The translations under genes and the position numbers were made by a program. Below are positions 56,001-64,000 of a stretch of 64,000 nt of DNA, in pieces. The notes under the pieces were generated by a model, which worked only from the letters and a program-made list of their open reading frames with translations, was not told where the DNA came from and ran no database searches. Each line of letters starts with the position of its first letter. Within the stretch, counting starts at the first letter, position 1. Source of the stretch: Streptococcaceae bacterium (GTDB lineage Bacteria > Bacillota > Bacilli > Lactobacillales > Streptococcaceae). The DNA lies in the NCBI GenBank assembly GCA_022484805.1, contig JAKVKP010000003.1, positions 62,001-126,000 of the forward strand, written 5' to 3'.

Positions 56001-56483
56001 GAGTGCTGCTTTAATCATAATTGGATAGCCAAACGTACTACCAAATTCTAAAACTTCCTCAACGCTCTCAACAGGACCGTCAGTACCAGGAATAGATTGC
56101 ACACCAGCCTCTACTGAAGCTTCCTTTGCCTTAATTTTATCACCAAAAATATCTAAGTGATGTAGACTAGGTCCGATAAAAGTCAAGCCTTCTTCTTCTA
56201 CCCGTCTTGCAAAATCAATATTTTCTGAAAGGAGGCCATAGCCTGGATGGATTGCTTCGGCACCAGAATCCTTGGCAACTTGAATAATAGACTCAATATC
56301 CAAATACGCATCAATCGGCTTCTTACCTTCACCAATCAAGTAAGCTTCATCGGCTTTAAAACGATGAACTGAATACTCATCTTCTTGAGCGTAAACAGCG
56401 ACTGTCTTAATACCTAGTTCACTACATGCTCTAAATACTCGAATTGCGATTTCGCCACGATTGGCGACTAAAACTTTTTTCAT
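53058..56483 (-). CDS. pyc: Pyruvate carboxylase
   Basis: Biotin enzyme converting pyruvate and bicarbonate to oxaloacetate, replenishing aspartate and TCA intermediates. Biotin carboxylase domain (about 1-450, GYGLLSEN, ATP-grasp KAALGGGGRGMRV); carboxyltransferase (about 530-810, LLTDTTFRDAHQSLLATR, metal-binding HLHTHDT); allosteric/PC-tetramerisation domain; and biotinyl domain with the Lys in VTEAMKMETT. The length is 1141 residues. A TTG one codon upstream is in frame, but GGAGGAG at eight-base spacing favours the ATG at 56483. The 3' end is partly duplicated downstream. Confidence 0.97.
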   Translation of the reverse strand: MKKVLVANRGEIAIRVFRACSELGIKTVAVYAQEDEYSVHRFKADEAYLIGEGKKPIDAYLDIESIIQVAKDSGAEAIHPGYGLLSENIDFARRVEEEGLTFIGPSLHHLDIFGDKIKAKEASVEAGVQSIPGTDGPVESVEEVLEFGSTFGYPIMIKAALGGGGRGMRVAHNEDEARDGYARAKSEAKSAFGNDEVYAEKYISNPKHIEVQILGDKHGNVVHLYERDCSVQRRHQKVVEVAPSISLGEKLRHQICDAAVQLMTHVGYINAGTVEFLVEGENFYFIEVNPRVQVEHTITEMITGVDIVTAQILIAEGKDLHRDIEIPEQSKIPLLGASIQCRITTEDPQNNFLPDTGKIDTYRSPGGFGVRLDVGNAYSGYEVTPFFDSLLVKVITHAKTFKEAIKIMERCLREFRIRGVKTNIPFLQNVIQSPEFVSGDAKTTFIDQTPSLFKFSRVRDRGNKTMKYIGNITVNGFPGIENRTKKHYAEPRIPNDLNIKKIETAKNVLDEAGADAVVDFVKDQKNVLLTDTTFRDAHQSLLATRVRTNEFKRIAKVTGEGIPELFSSEMWGGATFDVAYRFLSEDPWERLRVLRKLMPNTLFQMLFRGSNAVGYQNYPDNVLEAFIKESAKQGIDVFRIFDSLNWVPQMEKSIQAVRDTGKIAEATICYTGDILDPSRPKYSISYYKDLARELEKTGAHIIAIKDMAGLLKPQAAYRLISELKEAVDVPIHLHTHDTAGNGIITYSAAVKAGVDIVDVAMGAMSSGTSQPSLGSLYYALLNGGRAPEIDMKNVQKINHYWEDVRQYYRPFDNGLTSPSTEVYLHEMPGGQYSNLQQQAKAVGLGHQFDEIKEMYHTVNMMFGDIIKVTPSSKVVGDMALFMVQNNLTEQDIYDNGASLSFPESVVSFFRGDLGQPVGGFPKKLQEIILKGKAPLDDRPGKFATPVNFDEVSELLKEKIGYTPSQAEVLSYLMYPQVFLDYTKMQEQYGTVTLLDTPTFFKGIRLGETVEVEIESGKNLIIRLDEIGEPDLEGNRVLFFNLNGQRREIVVKDNNVKSSVVAKRKAEPTNREQIGATMPGSVLQINIKKGDKVRKGQALMVTEAMKMETTIEAHFDAEIVAIYVEEGEAITAGDLLIELNEL

Positions 56484-56886
56484 CAAGTGTACTCCTCCAC
56501 AGCATTTAATATTTAAAGATAATCGTAATAGTAAATATAAAACTAAATTAAAATTAATACAAACAATAAACTCTGCTTTATCAATTATTAATTAACGAAT
56601 TTTATTTTATTAGTTTTTTTAATAAAATAAAAAAATATAGAAACCATTATCAATCAATTATAACAATCCGATTTTGAATGTCGTCAATTCAGGCTGATAT
56701 AATCATTAATTTCATTGCTTTTTCTATTTTATCAAACTTATTATGAAAATGTTTAAATTTTCCGAAAATTTAGCAAAAAAATAATAAGCTGTTCGCTTTT
56801 GACAGAGAATAGTTAACAAGGAACAAGGCGAGTATGAGTGACACTACCGTCATAAATAACTAGGTCGCGATTAGCCATTAACGAAA

Positions 56887-56965
56887 GAATGATTGGATTA
56901 TTGGTAGCACTTCAATCATTTTTGGGTAAATATCCCAATCTTGCCAAGAATGAATCGGCGATTCA
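56887..56965. repeat. Single divergent copy related to the 61-bp repeat
   Basis: GATTGGATTATT, ATTTTTG, and CCCAATCTTGCCAAGAA occur in the same relative order as in the minus-strand reading of the array at 39205-39365. The match is partial. It lies in the ftsW-pyc spacer, whose other part (56484-56886) is AT-rich and without genes. Confidence 0.45.
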
Positions 56966-57001
56966 AAAAAAAACAGCACATGTAATCATCACATGAGCTG
57001 T
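56965..57001 (-). terminator. Terminator of ftsW
   Basis: The minus strand reads ACAGCTCATGT, a 7-base loop, ACATGTGCTGT (one mismatch), then nine T residues, 10 bases after the ftsW stop. Confidence 0.88.
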
Positions 57002-57010
57002 CTTTTATAA

Positions 57011-58216
57011 TTAATATTCACTATTAAGATAACCACTATTATAGAGAATTCTCTCTTTCTTCTCGCTAGCCGATATATTTAAAACAAAAGCGACTGCGAC
57101 GCCTAAAACCAGTAAGTTATTTCCGCCCTGTGAAAGAAACGGGAAGGTAACACCTGTACTTGGAATCAAGCCTGAAATACCACCCAAATTAATAAAGAGT
57201 TGAATTAAAAACATACCGCCAATCCCGATAGCCATCATTGAATTAAAAGGATCATAGCTTCTGATACCAACTTGAATAATCCTCAAAATTAGGAAAATCA
57301 GGATGACTAAGATTAAAATACCACCTAGCAAACCAAGCTCTTCAATTACAATTGAAAAAATAAAATCGGTATGTGCTTCTGGTAAATAGCCCTTTTTTTC
57401 AATACTATTACCTAAACCTCTACCAAACCAGCCACCATTATTAATCGCATAATATGAATTTGCGAGCTGTAAACCATCACCTTGCAAATCCTTAAATGGA
57501 TTCGTAAAAGCATTAAAACGTGCATAAATATATCTCGGAATAAATTTACCATTAGTAATTTCAACAAACTTAATAAATACAACACTAAAGATAACTGCAA
57601 ATCCAGTCGTGAAATATGCCCAACGATAATTGATACCACTGGCGAAAACCATTACTAGGGTAATCAGAATTAAAATAACTGCATTTCCCATATCCGGTTG
57701 AATCGCAACTAGCAAAATCATGATTGCAGTCAATACACGCCAATCCGTTAGCTTTAATTTACCATTAGTCAGCGCAAACATTCCGTCATAAGCAATATTC
57801 TCCTGACGACGAGAAAACACAAAAGCGAGAAACCAAATTAAGATAATTTTTAAGTACTCGGCGGGCTGAATACTAAAGTTGCCAATGTATAACCAACCTG
57901 CCGCACCATTAGTAACCTGTGCAAACAATCGAGTCAGAACCAGAAGTACTCCTTCAACCAGCATCACAATTAACATAACCAATTCATTTTTTAAAAAGGT
58001 CAATTTTAGCCGATAGACAATAAAAATTAAAAAGAGGCTCACAATCCAAAAAAGTGATTGCTTAATCACTGAGGTCATCGAATTTGCCCCAGCATCAATT
58101 AAATTTGAGCCTGTTGACGAATAAACCATAACTAAACCAATCAAAGAAAGCACAAAATAGGGTACTAAAATAGAATAGTCTAACAAATGTATTTTTTTGA
58201 TTTTTGAGCTAGGCAT
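57011..58216 (-). CDS. ftsW: FtsW/RodA family SEDS glycosyltransferase
   Basis: Membrane peptidoglycan polymerase of the SEDS family, about ten helices, 401 residues. Conserved features include SLIGLVMVYSS in helix 1, QPDMGNAVI (catalytic-region Asp), LPEAHTDFIFS and IPSTGVTFPFLSQGGNN, all typical of FtsW/RodA. Placement next to ylaN and the carboxylase resembles ftsW loci in lactic acid bacteria. RodA cannot be excluded from sequence alone. TAATG overlap with ylaN couples the two. Confidence 0.92.
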   Translation of the reverse strand: MPSSKIKKIHLLDYSILVPYFVLSLIGLVMVYSSTGSNLIDAGANSMTSVIKQSLFWIVSLFLIFIVYRLKLTFLKNELVMLIVMLVEGVLLVLTRLFAQVTNGAAGWLYIGNFSIQPAEYLKIILIWFLAFVFSRRQENIAYDGMFALTNGKLKLTDWRVLTAIMILLVAIQPDMGNAVILILITLVMVFASGINYRWAYFTTGFAVIFSVVFIKFVEITNGKFIPRYIYARFNAFTNPFKDLQGDGLQLANSYYAINNGGWFGRGLGNSIEKKGYLPEAHTDFIFSIVIEELGLLGGILILVILIFLILRIIQVGIRSYDPFNSMMAIGIGGMFLIQLFINLGGISGLIPSTGVTFPFLSQGGNNLLVLGVAVAFVLNISASEKKERILYNSGYLNSEY

Positions 58217-58494
58217 TAATCTTCATACTCCTCATAAATATCATTATACATTTGATTAAGCTGTCTTTCTAATTCAGCCATCAGCTGTTGACCTTCAGCA
58301 CGTGATAACAAATTTAAACGTACTGCGAAATCAACCTCTTTTGAAAAACCATACATATGCGTATCTAAAACTTCTTCGAACGCTTTACATTGCGCAATAC
58401 AGTTAACATTATTCTTATTTTCAATAATTTGTTTAATCTTCTCTGCATCCTGAAAAAGCACTTCTCGAGCTTCAGCCTGATTTAATATTGCCAT
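58216..58494 (-). CDS. ylaN: YlaN family protein
   Basis: Small helical cytosolic protein, 92 residues, with the conserved ending MAELERQLNQMYNDIY. In Bacillus and Staphylococcus YlaN has been linked to Fur and iron homeostasis, which is notable beside the two Fur-box loci here, though not on the same operon. An upstream in-frame start at 58527 is less likely: GGGAGG precedes the ATG at 58494. It overlaps ftsW by one base (TAATG). Confidence 0.9.
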   Translation of the reverse strand: MAILNQAEAREVLFQDAEKIKQIIENKNNVNCIAQCKAFEEVLDTHMYGFSKEVDFAVRLNLLSRAEGQQLMAELERQLNQMYNDIYEEYED

Positions 58495-58583
58495 TATCGT
58501 AATCCTCCCACTTGATAAAATTACCATATCAAAGGATATTTTTATCAGTTAATTAATAATTATAGACACCTTAAATGACTTCA

Positions 58584-58592
58584 ATTATAGCA
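58584..58592 (-). promoter_or_regulatory. Extended -10 promoter of ylaN-ftsW
   Basis: The minus strand reads TGCTATAAT (TGn plus exact TATAAT), about 90 bases before the ylaN ATG. No clear -35. Confidence 0.6.
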
Positions 58593-58650
58593 CATTTTCG
58601 ACAGCTAAGACGCTTTTTTAAAAAATTAAAAATTAATTTAAGATAATTTT

Positions 58651-58797
58651 TTATACTTCTCGATGAATTGTCACCTTGCGCTCATTGGGACAGTATTTCT
58701 TAGTGACTATTTTTTCTTGATTGTTCACTTTATTTTTTGAGCTAATATAGTTAACCCGACCACAGCTTGTACACTTTAAATTAATTTTTATTCGCAT
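58651..58797 (-). CDS. rpmG: 50S ribosomal protein L33, non-canonical
   Basis: 48-residue L33: [18 protein letters not shown] at the start and [16 protein letters not shown] at the end. The first CxxC pair is intact but the second reads Cys-Pro-Asn-Glu, so the fourth zinc ligand is missing; the protein probably does not hold zinc tightly. Firmicutes often have zinc and zinc-free L33 paralogues, so this may be the zinc-free type. The ATG overlaps the stop of the PmrA-like gene (TAATG), as in streptococci (pmrA-rpmG). Confidence 0.92.
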   Translation of the reverse strand: MRIKINLKCTSCGRVNYISSKNKVNNQEKIVTKKYCPNERKVTIHREV

Positions 58798-60002
58798 TAG
58801 TTAATAATTTCCCTCTGTTTTAATCGTTTTCCAAAATTAATCGTAATTAAAATAACATTGAACAATAAAATAATTGAAGTAACAATGAAGACACTTGCAT
58901 AGCCAAAATAGCCTGAAACAATTGAACCGACAAGTGGTCCCATCACTTGACCAAAATTCGTAAACATTTGATTATAGCTAAAAATACGACTAATCCCACT
59001 TTCTGGTACAATTTTAGTCAAAATCGCATTGACACTCGGCATGAGCGCACCTGTGCCAAAGCCCAATAGGAAACGTAAAAAGCCAAGCTGAAATGGTGTT
59101 TTAACAAAGGCCATTGGTAAAAAGACTAAAAGACAGAATATCAGTCCTACAACTAATAAACGGTGATTGCCATATTTATCGCCAAGTCTACCAAGGAAAG
59201 GAGATGAAATCATCGCCGAAACACCAACTAATGAAACGATTAAGCCACTTACAAATAGGATATTCGCGGGATTGCCTGATAGTTCTCGAATATAAAGCGT
59301 TAAAATCGGTGCAATGCTTTGAACAGCGACTTGAATAATCAGACTTGTTATAAATAAAGAAAAAAGTATGTTTTTATATTTAATTTGTTGGAAGATTGCT
59401 TTCGTGGATTGTAGTTCACTCCGTTTTATTGGCTCAAAGTCTTCTCTAACCTTAAAAATTGTAAGTAAAAGAACTAGTAATAGCATAAAACCAGTAATTA
59501 AAAAGACATTTTCTATCCCAAAGGCCTGTGCCAAAACACCACCAAGTAATGGCCCTAATAAAGTACCACCGACCAGACCGGTTGACAAGGTACCGAGTGC
59601 ATAGCCAGATCTTTCTTTTGGTGTTTGAGAAGCAATCAAAGCAGTTGCGTTGGGAATATAGCCTGCAAATAAACCATTTAATAAGCGTAAAATTAAAAGC
59701 CAAGTAACATTTGGCACAAATGCTAGCCCACCCATCGTAAAGGTCATGACAAAGCTAGCTCGAATCATCATCAATTTTCGACCCTTTTGATCGGCAAGTC
59801 TCCCCCAGATTGGAGCAACTAATCCTGAAGCTAACGCTGAAATACTAATTGCTAACCCAGAATATAGCTCAACTTTATTTTTGGGAACGCCTAATTTTTC
59901 AATATAAATCGGCATAAACGGCATTACTAAACTAAAGCTAGCACCTGTAAAGAATGTACCAATCCAAGCAATCCATAAGTTTTGTTTCCAATTTACTTCA
60001 AT
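58797..60002 (-). CDS. PmrA-like MFS drug efflux transporter with apparent ATT start
   Basis: Full product about 401 residues, twelve membrane helices, with the drug-efflux pattern [22 protein letters not shown], motif [11 protein letters not shown], and [15 protein letters not shown]. It resembles pneumococcal PmrA, and the order mutM-coaE-PmrA-like-rpmG is the same as there. The nearest ATG (59924) would delete the first helix. The frame runs back to [14 protein letters not shown] and an in-frame stop without any ATG, GTG or TTG. GGAGG is followed after seven bases by ATT (60002-60000), the only plausible start. Rare ATT initiation or a start-codon mutation is implied. Confidence 0.82.
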   Translation of the reverse strand: MEVNWKQNLWIAWIGTFFTGASFSLVMPFMPIYIEKLGVPKNKVELYSGLAISISALASGLVAPIWGRLADQKGRKLMMIRASFVMTFTMGGLAFVPNVTWLLILRLLNGLFAGYIPNATALIASQTPKERSGYALGTLSTGLVGGTLLGPLLGGVLAQAFGIENVFLITGFMLLLVLLLTIFKVREDFEPIKRSELQSTKAIFQQIKYKNILFSLFITSLIIQVAVQSIAPILTLYIRELSGNPANILFVSGLIVSLVGVSAMISSPFLGRLGDKYGNHRLLVVGLIFCLLVFLPMAFVKTPFQLGFLRFLLGFGTGALMPSVNAILTKIVPESGISRIFSYNQMFTNFGQVMGPLVGSIVSGYFGYASVFIVTSIILLFNVILITINFGKRLKQREIIN

Positions 60003-60592
60003 CGGTTCACCTCCAATCTCTTAAGTTCAGCCATTACAGCCAATTCTGTTTTAACAATTGATTGCGAATTATCAATCAATACATCTGCTAATTTTGCTTT
60101 TTTTTCAATCGAAAGCTGAGTAGCGATTCGTTCTTTTGCCGCCACTTCAGACAAATGATTGCGTTTCATTAAGCGATCCAGCTGAATTGATTCGGGTAAA
60201 TAAACCACCCAAATTTCATCTAGCAAAGCTTGATAATTTTTTTCATATAAAAGTGGAATGTCAACAAAAATCAAGGCATCCGCTTGATGTTTTGCAATTT
60301 GGCGTTCAATTTCAAGTCGAATTAAGGGGCCAAGTAATTCGTCTAGTTTATGGCGCTCATTAGCATCGCTAAAAATAATCTTAGCCAATTTCGCACGATC
60401 CAACGCGCCATCATCAGTCAAAATATTTACGCCCCACTGAGCCACAATTAATTCCAGTGCAGTCCCACCTTTTTGCTGCATCTCAAAAACAATCTGATCA
60501 GCATCAATGACTGGATAATATTTCGATATGAACTGAGCAACCGTTGACTTGCCTGTGGCAATACCCCCAGTTAAACCAACACAATAAACCAT
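59993..60592 (-). CDS. coaE: Dephospho-CoA kinase
   Basis: Final step of CoA synthesis. The P-loop GLTGGIATGKST is at about 6-17, with DADQIVFEMQQKG and VDIPLLYE typical of CoaE. An in-frame ATG at 60619 exists, but AGGAGGAGCT lies just before the ATG at 60592, giving 199 residues, a normal size. The stop overlaps the start region of the PmrA-like gene by 10 bp. It follows mutM as in many Firmicutes. Confidence 0.95.
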   Translation of the reverse strand: MVYCVGLTGGIATGKSTVAQFISKYYPVIDADQIVFEMQQKGGTALELIVAQWGVNILTDDGALDRAKLAKIIFSDANERHKLDELLGPLIRLEIERQIAKHQADALIFVDIPLLYEKNYQALLDEIWVVYLPESIQLDRLMKRNHLSEVAAKERIATQLSIEKKAKLADVLIDNSQSIVKTELAVMAELKRLEVNRLK

Positions 60593-60652
60593 AGCTCCTC
60601 CTAGAATCGCTGACACCATCGGCTAGCTTTAAAAAGAATGATTTTGAAAATA

Positions 60653-61495
60653 CTAACTATCAAGAAAATCATTGTTTAATGACTGACAGCGTGGGCAAAA
60701 ATGTGTCCCCCGACCATTAAGTTTAATTTTTTCTATCGGCTGACCACAGCGATCACAGGGTAAGCCTGTTCGACCATAAACATGTAAATGTTGCTGAAAT
60801 TGTCCAGCTTCTCCAAGCGCATTTTTATAGGTTCTAATGGTTGAGCCGCCCATTTCAACAGCAAGCGATAAAACTGAGATGATTGCTTGGTGCAGGCGTT
60901 GGTATTCCTTATTAGTTAATTGATTCGCTGCACGCTTCGGATGTAGCTGAGCCTGCCATAGGCTTTCATCAACATAGATATTACCCAATCCAACGACAAT
61001 ATTTTGCGCTAACAAGACAGGCTTTAAAAGACCTCGCGATTTTTTGAGGGCGTGAATAAAGTAATTCAAGGTAAAGGCGTCGCCTAGAGGTTCAGGTCCC
61101 AGTTTCCTAAGATTTGGTTGTTCAAGTGCCATACCTTTATTGACCAATTGCAATCGACCAAATTTACGGACATCGTTATACACTAGGCTAGTACCATCGA
61201 TAAAATGAAAGAAAACATGATTGTGCTTACTGCTTGGTATCTCCGTGCGATAATAATCATATTTACCTTCCATTCTCAGATGGCTGATTAACTGAAAATC
61301 AGTCAGATTGATAATTAAAAACTTGCCTCTTCGACCAATCGTTTCGATTTGCTGATTGACTAGCATTTGTTTAAAGCGAGTTGAATCGCCAAGGATTAGG
61401 TTATCCCATAAAACATCAACTGATTGAATAGTCTTATGACGAATCAATTGGTTGAGTCCTTCTTTTACCGCCTCAACCTCTGGTAATTCTGGCAT
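60653..61495 (-). CDS. mutM: Formamidopyrimidine-DNA glycosylase
   Basis: Base-excision repair of 8-oxoguanine and Fapy lesions. The N-terminal PELPEVE (Pro2 and Glu3 catalytic) is intact, with Lys of the beta-turn near GRRGKFLI, the helix-two-turn-helix region (NIYVDESLW) and the zinc finger CDRCGQPIEKIKLNGRGTHFCPRCQ at the end (four Cys). The length is 280 residues. It is followed by coaE 60 bp downstream. Confidence 0.97.
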   Translation of the reverse strand: MPELPEVEAVKEGLNQLIRHKTIQSVDVLWDNLILGDSTRFKQMLVNQQIETIGRRGKFLIINLTDFQLISHLRMEGKYDYYRTEIPSSKHNHVFFHFIDGTSLVYNDVRKFGRLQLVNKGMALEQPNLRKLGPEPLGDAFTLNYFIHALKKSRGLLKPVLLAQNIVVGLGNIYVDESLWQAQLHPKRAANQLTNKEYQRLHQAIISVLSLAVEMGGSTIRTYKNALGEAGQFQQHLHVYGRTGLPCDRCGQPIEKIKLNGRGTHFCPRCQSLNNDFLDS

Positions 61496-61517
61496 TGATA
61501 ACCATCTCCTTTCTCTA

Positions 61518-62609
61518 TTATTTAATCAATTGATGAACGATTGCCATTAACTCTGCAGAAGCGTGAGGATGACCCTCTGCCAAGCAGGCTTCCGACATTT
61601 TTTGATATTCATCTTCATTAATTAAAACTTGATTCATCATATCAACTAAGCTTCGACCCGTTAATTCATTATCTTTAATCATTTTAACAGCGCCGACCTT
61701 AACCAAGCTTTCTGCATTTTTGGTTTGGTGATCAGCTGTTACATACGGACTTGGAATTAAAATTGCAGGTAGACCTAGACTGGTAAACTCAGCAATCGTA
61801 GTCGCGCCAGCACGGCCGACTAAAAGACTAGCACTTGCTAAAACATCTAGCATATTATCAATATATGGTACAATTTTAACGTTAGCCAACTGATTGGCAC
61901 GTTCAAAATCAGCTTTAAATTCATCAAAATAACGCTCACCTGAAGCATACAGCAGTTGATAATCAAAACGATCAAGTTCTGGAATCGCTGAAACAATTGC
62001 TTGGTTAATTTTTAGAGCACCTCTTGAACCACCAAATACTACAACGGTTTTGCGGTTGGAGTCTAAGCCATAGCTTTCTAATGCCTTTGTTTTTTGAGTT
62101 TCAGCCACGTCCTGCGCTCGTGGATTACCAGTTAAAATAACCTTATCCTTTGGAAATGCTGAAGCCGCCTCCTTAAAACTAATCGCAATTTTGCTGACAT
62201 ATCGGCTCAAAAATTTATTAGTGACCCCAACGACACTATTTTGCTCATGAATAATGGTGGGAATTTTTAATTTAGCCGCCGAATAAACAACTGGACCGGA
62301 AACATAGCCGCCAGTCCCAATCACAATATCAGGTTTAAAATCTTGAATCATTTTTTTAGCATGCCTAAGGCTATTTAGAAATAGATAGACCGTTTTTAAA
62401 TTTTGCGGGCTGAGTGAACGCCTAAAGCCTTGAATTTCAATCGTTTTAAAAGGAATTCCCGCTTTTGGCACTATCTTTTGTTCCAGCCCTTTATCCGTAC
62501 CAACATATAAAAATACCGTATCAGGATAAGTTTTTTTGACATAATTAATGAATGCAAGTGCTGGATAGATATGACCACCTGTTCCACCGCCTGTTACTAA
62601 AATTCTCAT
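61518..62609 (-). CDS. murG: MurG glycosyltransferase
   Basis: Adds GlcNAc from UDP-GlcNAc to lipid I to make lipid II. Donor and acceptor loops [10 protein letters not shown] (about 7-16), [11 protein letters not shown] and [10 protein letters not shown] (about 193), plus [22 protein letters not shown] with the UDP-binding site, are visible. The length is 363 residues. It follows murD but is followed by mutM rather than by divIB-ftsA-ftsZ, so the usual dcw order ends here. Confidence 0.97.
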   Translation of the reverse strand: MRILVTGGGTGGHIYPALAFINYVKKTYPDTVFLYVGTDKGLEQKIVPKAGIPFKTIEIQGFRRSLSPQNLKTVYLFLNSLRHAKKMIQDFKPDIVIGTGGYVSGPVVYSAAKLKIPTIIHEQNSVVGVTNKFLSRYVSKIAISFKEAASAFPKDKVILTGNPRAQDVAETQKTKALESYGLDSNRKTVVVFGGSRGALKINQAIVSAIPELDRFDYQLLYASGERYFDEFKADFERANQLANVKIVPYIDNMLDVLASASLLVGRAGATTIAEFTSLGLPAILIPSPYVTADHQTKNAESLVKVGAVKMIKDNELTGRSLVDMMNQVLINEDEYQKMSEACLAEGHPHASAELMAIVHQLIK

Positions 62610-62771
62610 ATTAATCGTTTCCTTTTCTAAAAAGCTTTGAGGACCATTTGTGCTCAGAAAAACTATATGAACGCCAAATGAAAGGACAATGCTAATGCAC
62701 TGCAGAAAGCTAAAGCATCTATTAAATTAAATAGCACTCAAAGCTAGCGCGATTGCTAAAATTTTTTTGTT

Positions 62772-64000
62772 CTACTTGGCTTCTTCTTGTTTAAAATGTT
62801 CAAAAAGGCTGATAAATTCGTCGCCTCGAATTTCAAACGTCTTATACTGATCCCAGCTCGCATTAGCTGGAGATAAAAGAATCGTATCTTCCGGCTGTGC
62901 TAAGTGATATGCATAATTGGTCGCCTCAGTTAAACTGTTAAACTGCTTAATTTGTGTGATGCCTGCTTTTTCGCCAGCCGTCACCAATTTTTCTTTTGTT
63001 TCACCGAAAACGAATAAACCTTTTAAACCACGGATAGCACCTACTAATTCATCAAACGAATTACCTCGGTCTAGACCACCTGCTAATAAAAACACTTTTT
63101 GATTATTAAAGCCGCTCAAGGCGCGTTCAGTTGCTAAGATATTTGTGGCTTTAGAATCATTATAGAAACGAATACCATTAATCTGCCCTAGATATTGAGT
63201 TCGATGCTTAACACCACTAAATGCGGACAAGCTCTGTTTAATTACTTCATTATCAATACCAATTAATTTGGCAACTGCAATCGCAGCAAGTGCATTTTCA
63301 ATATTATGCTGGCCAGGTACGCCCAGTTCAGTGGTCTCCATAATTTTTTCAGCTTTATAAAATAGATGGTCCTCCTCTAAGTAAGCACCCTCTACCTTTC
63401 CTTCAGTCGAAAATGGAACCACGGTAGCTTGAGTTTTTTCTGCCAATTGACGTAACTCTGCTTGATTGAAATTAATCACCAGAAAGTCAGACGCCGTTTG
63501 ATTTTTCTGAATTTGCCATTTTGCAGCAACATAAGCTTCTCGAGTGCCATGATAATCCAAATGAGCGGAAAAAATGTTGGTAATCACCGCAATATTCGGT
63601 CTAAACTTTTGAATGCCCATTAATTGAAAGCTTGATAATTCAGTCACCATGTATTCATCATGTTTCACTTTTTCTGCGACGATACTCGCAGGAAAACCAA
63701 TATTACCAGCAAGATGACCAATTCGACCACTATGATTAATAATATCAGCAATCATCGTTGTTGTCGTTGTTTTACCATTCGTCCCTGTTATACCAACAAT
63801 ATTTCCTTCGCAGACACGGTAAGCAAGCTCAACTTCAGTAATGATTGGAATTTCTTTTTCAATTGCCCGAATAATTAACGGATTGCTGTATGGAATCCCC
63901 GGATTTTTAACCATTAAATCAAAGGATTCATCTAATAACTCTAAAGGATGTGAGCCTGTGATGACTCGAATGCCAAGTGTCATTAAATCCTGAGCCTGTG
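62772..64000 (-). CDS. murD: UDP-N-acetylmuramoylalanine-D-glutamate ligase (5' end outside window)
   Basis: Adds D-Glu to UDP-MurNAc-L-Ala. The ATP loop [41 protein letters not shown] and FYNDSKATN are present. About 409 residues are inside the window; the N-terminal domain (about the first 40-50 residues) lies past position 64000. The frame continues open to the right edge, so an internal ATG at 63983 is not the start. The spacer to murG is 162 bp, longer than usual, and has no obvious gene. Confidence 0.95.
   Translation of the reverse strand, partial: QAQDLMTLGIRVITGSHPLELLDESFDLMVKNPGIPYSNPLIIRAIEKEIPIITEVELAYRVCEGNIVGITGTNGKTTTTTMIADIINHSGRIGHLAGNIGFPASIVAEKVKHDEYMVTELSSFQLMGIQKFRPNIAVITNIFSAHLDYHGTREAYVAAKWQIQKNQTASDFLVINFNQAELRQLAEKTQATVVPFSTEGKVEGAYLEEDHLFYKAEKIMETTELGVPGQHNIENALAAIAVAKLIGIDNEVIKQSLSAFSGVKHRTQYLGQINGIRFYNDSKATNILATERALSGFNNQKVFLLAGGLDRGNSFDELVGAIRGLKGLFVFGETKEKLVTAGEKAGITQIKQFNSLTEATNYAYHLAQPEDTILLSPANASWDQYKTFEIRGDEFISLFEHFKQEEAK

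Noticed and set aside
58797-59924. Truncated MFS gene from ATG at 59924
   Set aside because: This would delete the first membrane helix, which is encoded in frame upstream behind a good ribosome site.

Overview
The window is low-GC, densely packed Firmicutes DNA, and gene content and order point to the order Lactobacillales. Supporting features are HprK-Lgt, GlnR-GlnA, pyruvate formate-lyase, class 1A dihydroorotate dehydrogenase, NrdHIEF, Spx, YlaN, DUF3042 and DUF4651. Several local orders resemble Streptococcaceae as I remember them: methyltransferase-aroD, miaA-hflX, mutM-coaE-PmrA-like-rpmG, and ftsW/carboxylase/tuf. I cannot name a genus. No rRNA, tRNA, prophage or CRISPR array was seen. 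The last gene, murD, runs off the right edge.

Layout. (1) 1-6 kb: an ABC-F ATPase, then a leftward operon of a BglG/LicT antiterminator, a beta-glucoside-type PTS EIIBC, a separate EIIA and an ADP-ribosylglycohydrolase. Its leader shows a consensus promoter, an RAT-like antiterminator and an overlapping terminator. (2) 6-11.5 kb: housekeeping block rlmI-like/aroD/yqeG/yqeH/hprK/lgt. (3) 11.6-18.2 kb: ltaS, two tandem Cof-type HAD phosphatases, pyrD and dinB. (4) 18.5-28.5 kb: pflB with a cre-like site, a membrane XRE regulator, two glutamine synthetases (type III glnN and type I glnA) with glnR and two GlnR boxes, a BI-1 family protein and a CLC protein with fluoride-type motifs. (5) 28.6-32.4 kb: spx, hflX, miaA, glpQ, and a small DUF3042 gene. 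(6) 32.6-39 kb: a Fur-box-controlled cluster with an ECF transporter (S, T and fused A subunits) and two exporter-fold ABC half-transporters, probably for iron or metallophore/heme uptake. (7) 39-44.2 kb: a 61-bp tandem repeat array, a YtxH/DUF948 pair, and a Fur-box-controlled feo operon with a tandem-domain FeoA, FeoB, a small Cys-rich protein and a DsbA-like protein. (8) 44.4-50.9 kb: nrdHIEF with an NrdR box, ytpR/thioredoxin/DUF4651, and an MFS gene. (9) 51-58.5 kb: tuf, pyc, ftsW, ylaN, with repeat-rich spacers around pyc. (10) 58.6-64 kb: rpmG, a PmrA-like MFS gene, coaE, mutM, murG and partial murD.

How the genes work together. Iron supply recurs: two separate Fur-type boxes precede the ECF/ABC cluster and feoAB. 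Nitrogen assimilation is grouped as glnRA plus glnN. Fermentative and anaplerotic carbon flow is represented by pflB and pyc. Envelope synthesis is represented by ltaS, lgt, ftsW, murG and murD.

Most unusual observations: two genes (glpQ and the PmrA-like transporter) have full-length, correctly spaced Shine-Dalgarno reading frames but no standard start codon (ACG and ATT stand in that place). The PTS operon carries an ADP-ribosylglycohydrolase where a phospho-glycosidase would be expected. The pyc 3' end is duplicated downstream of the gene. Two hairpin or tandem repeat families occur in the spacers.
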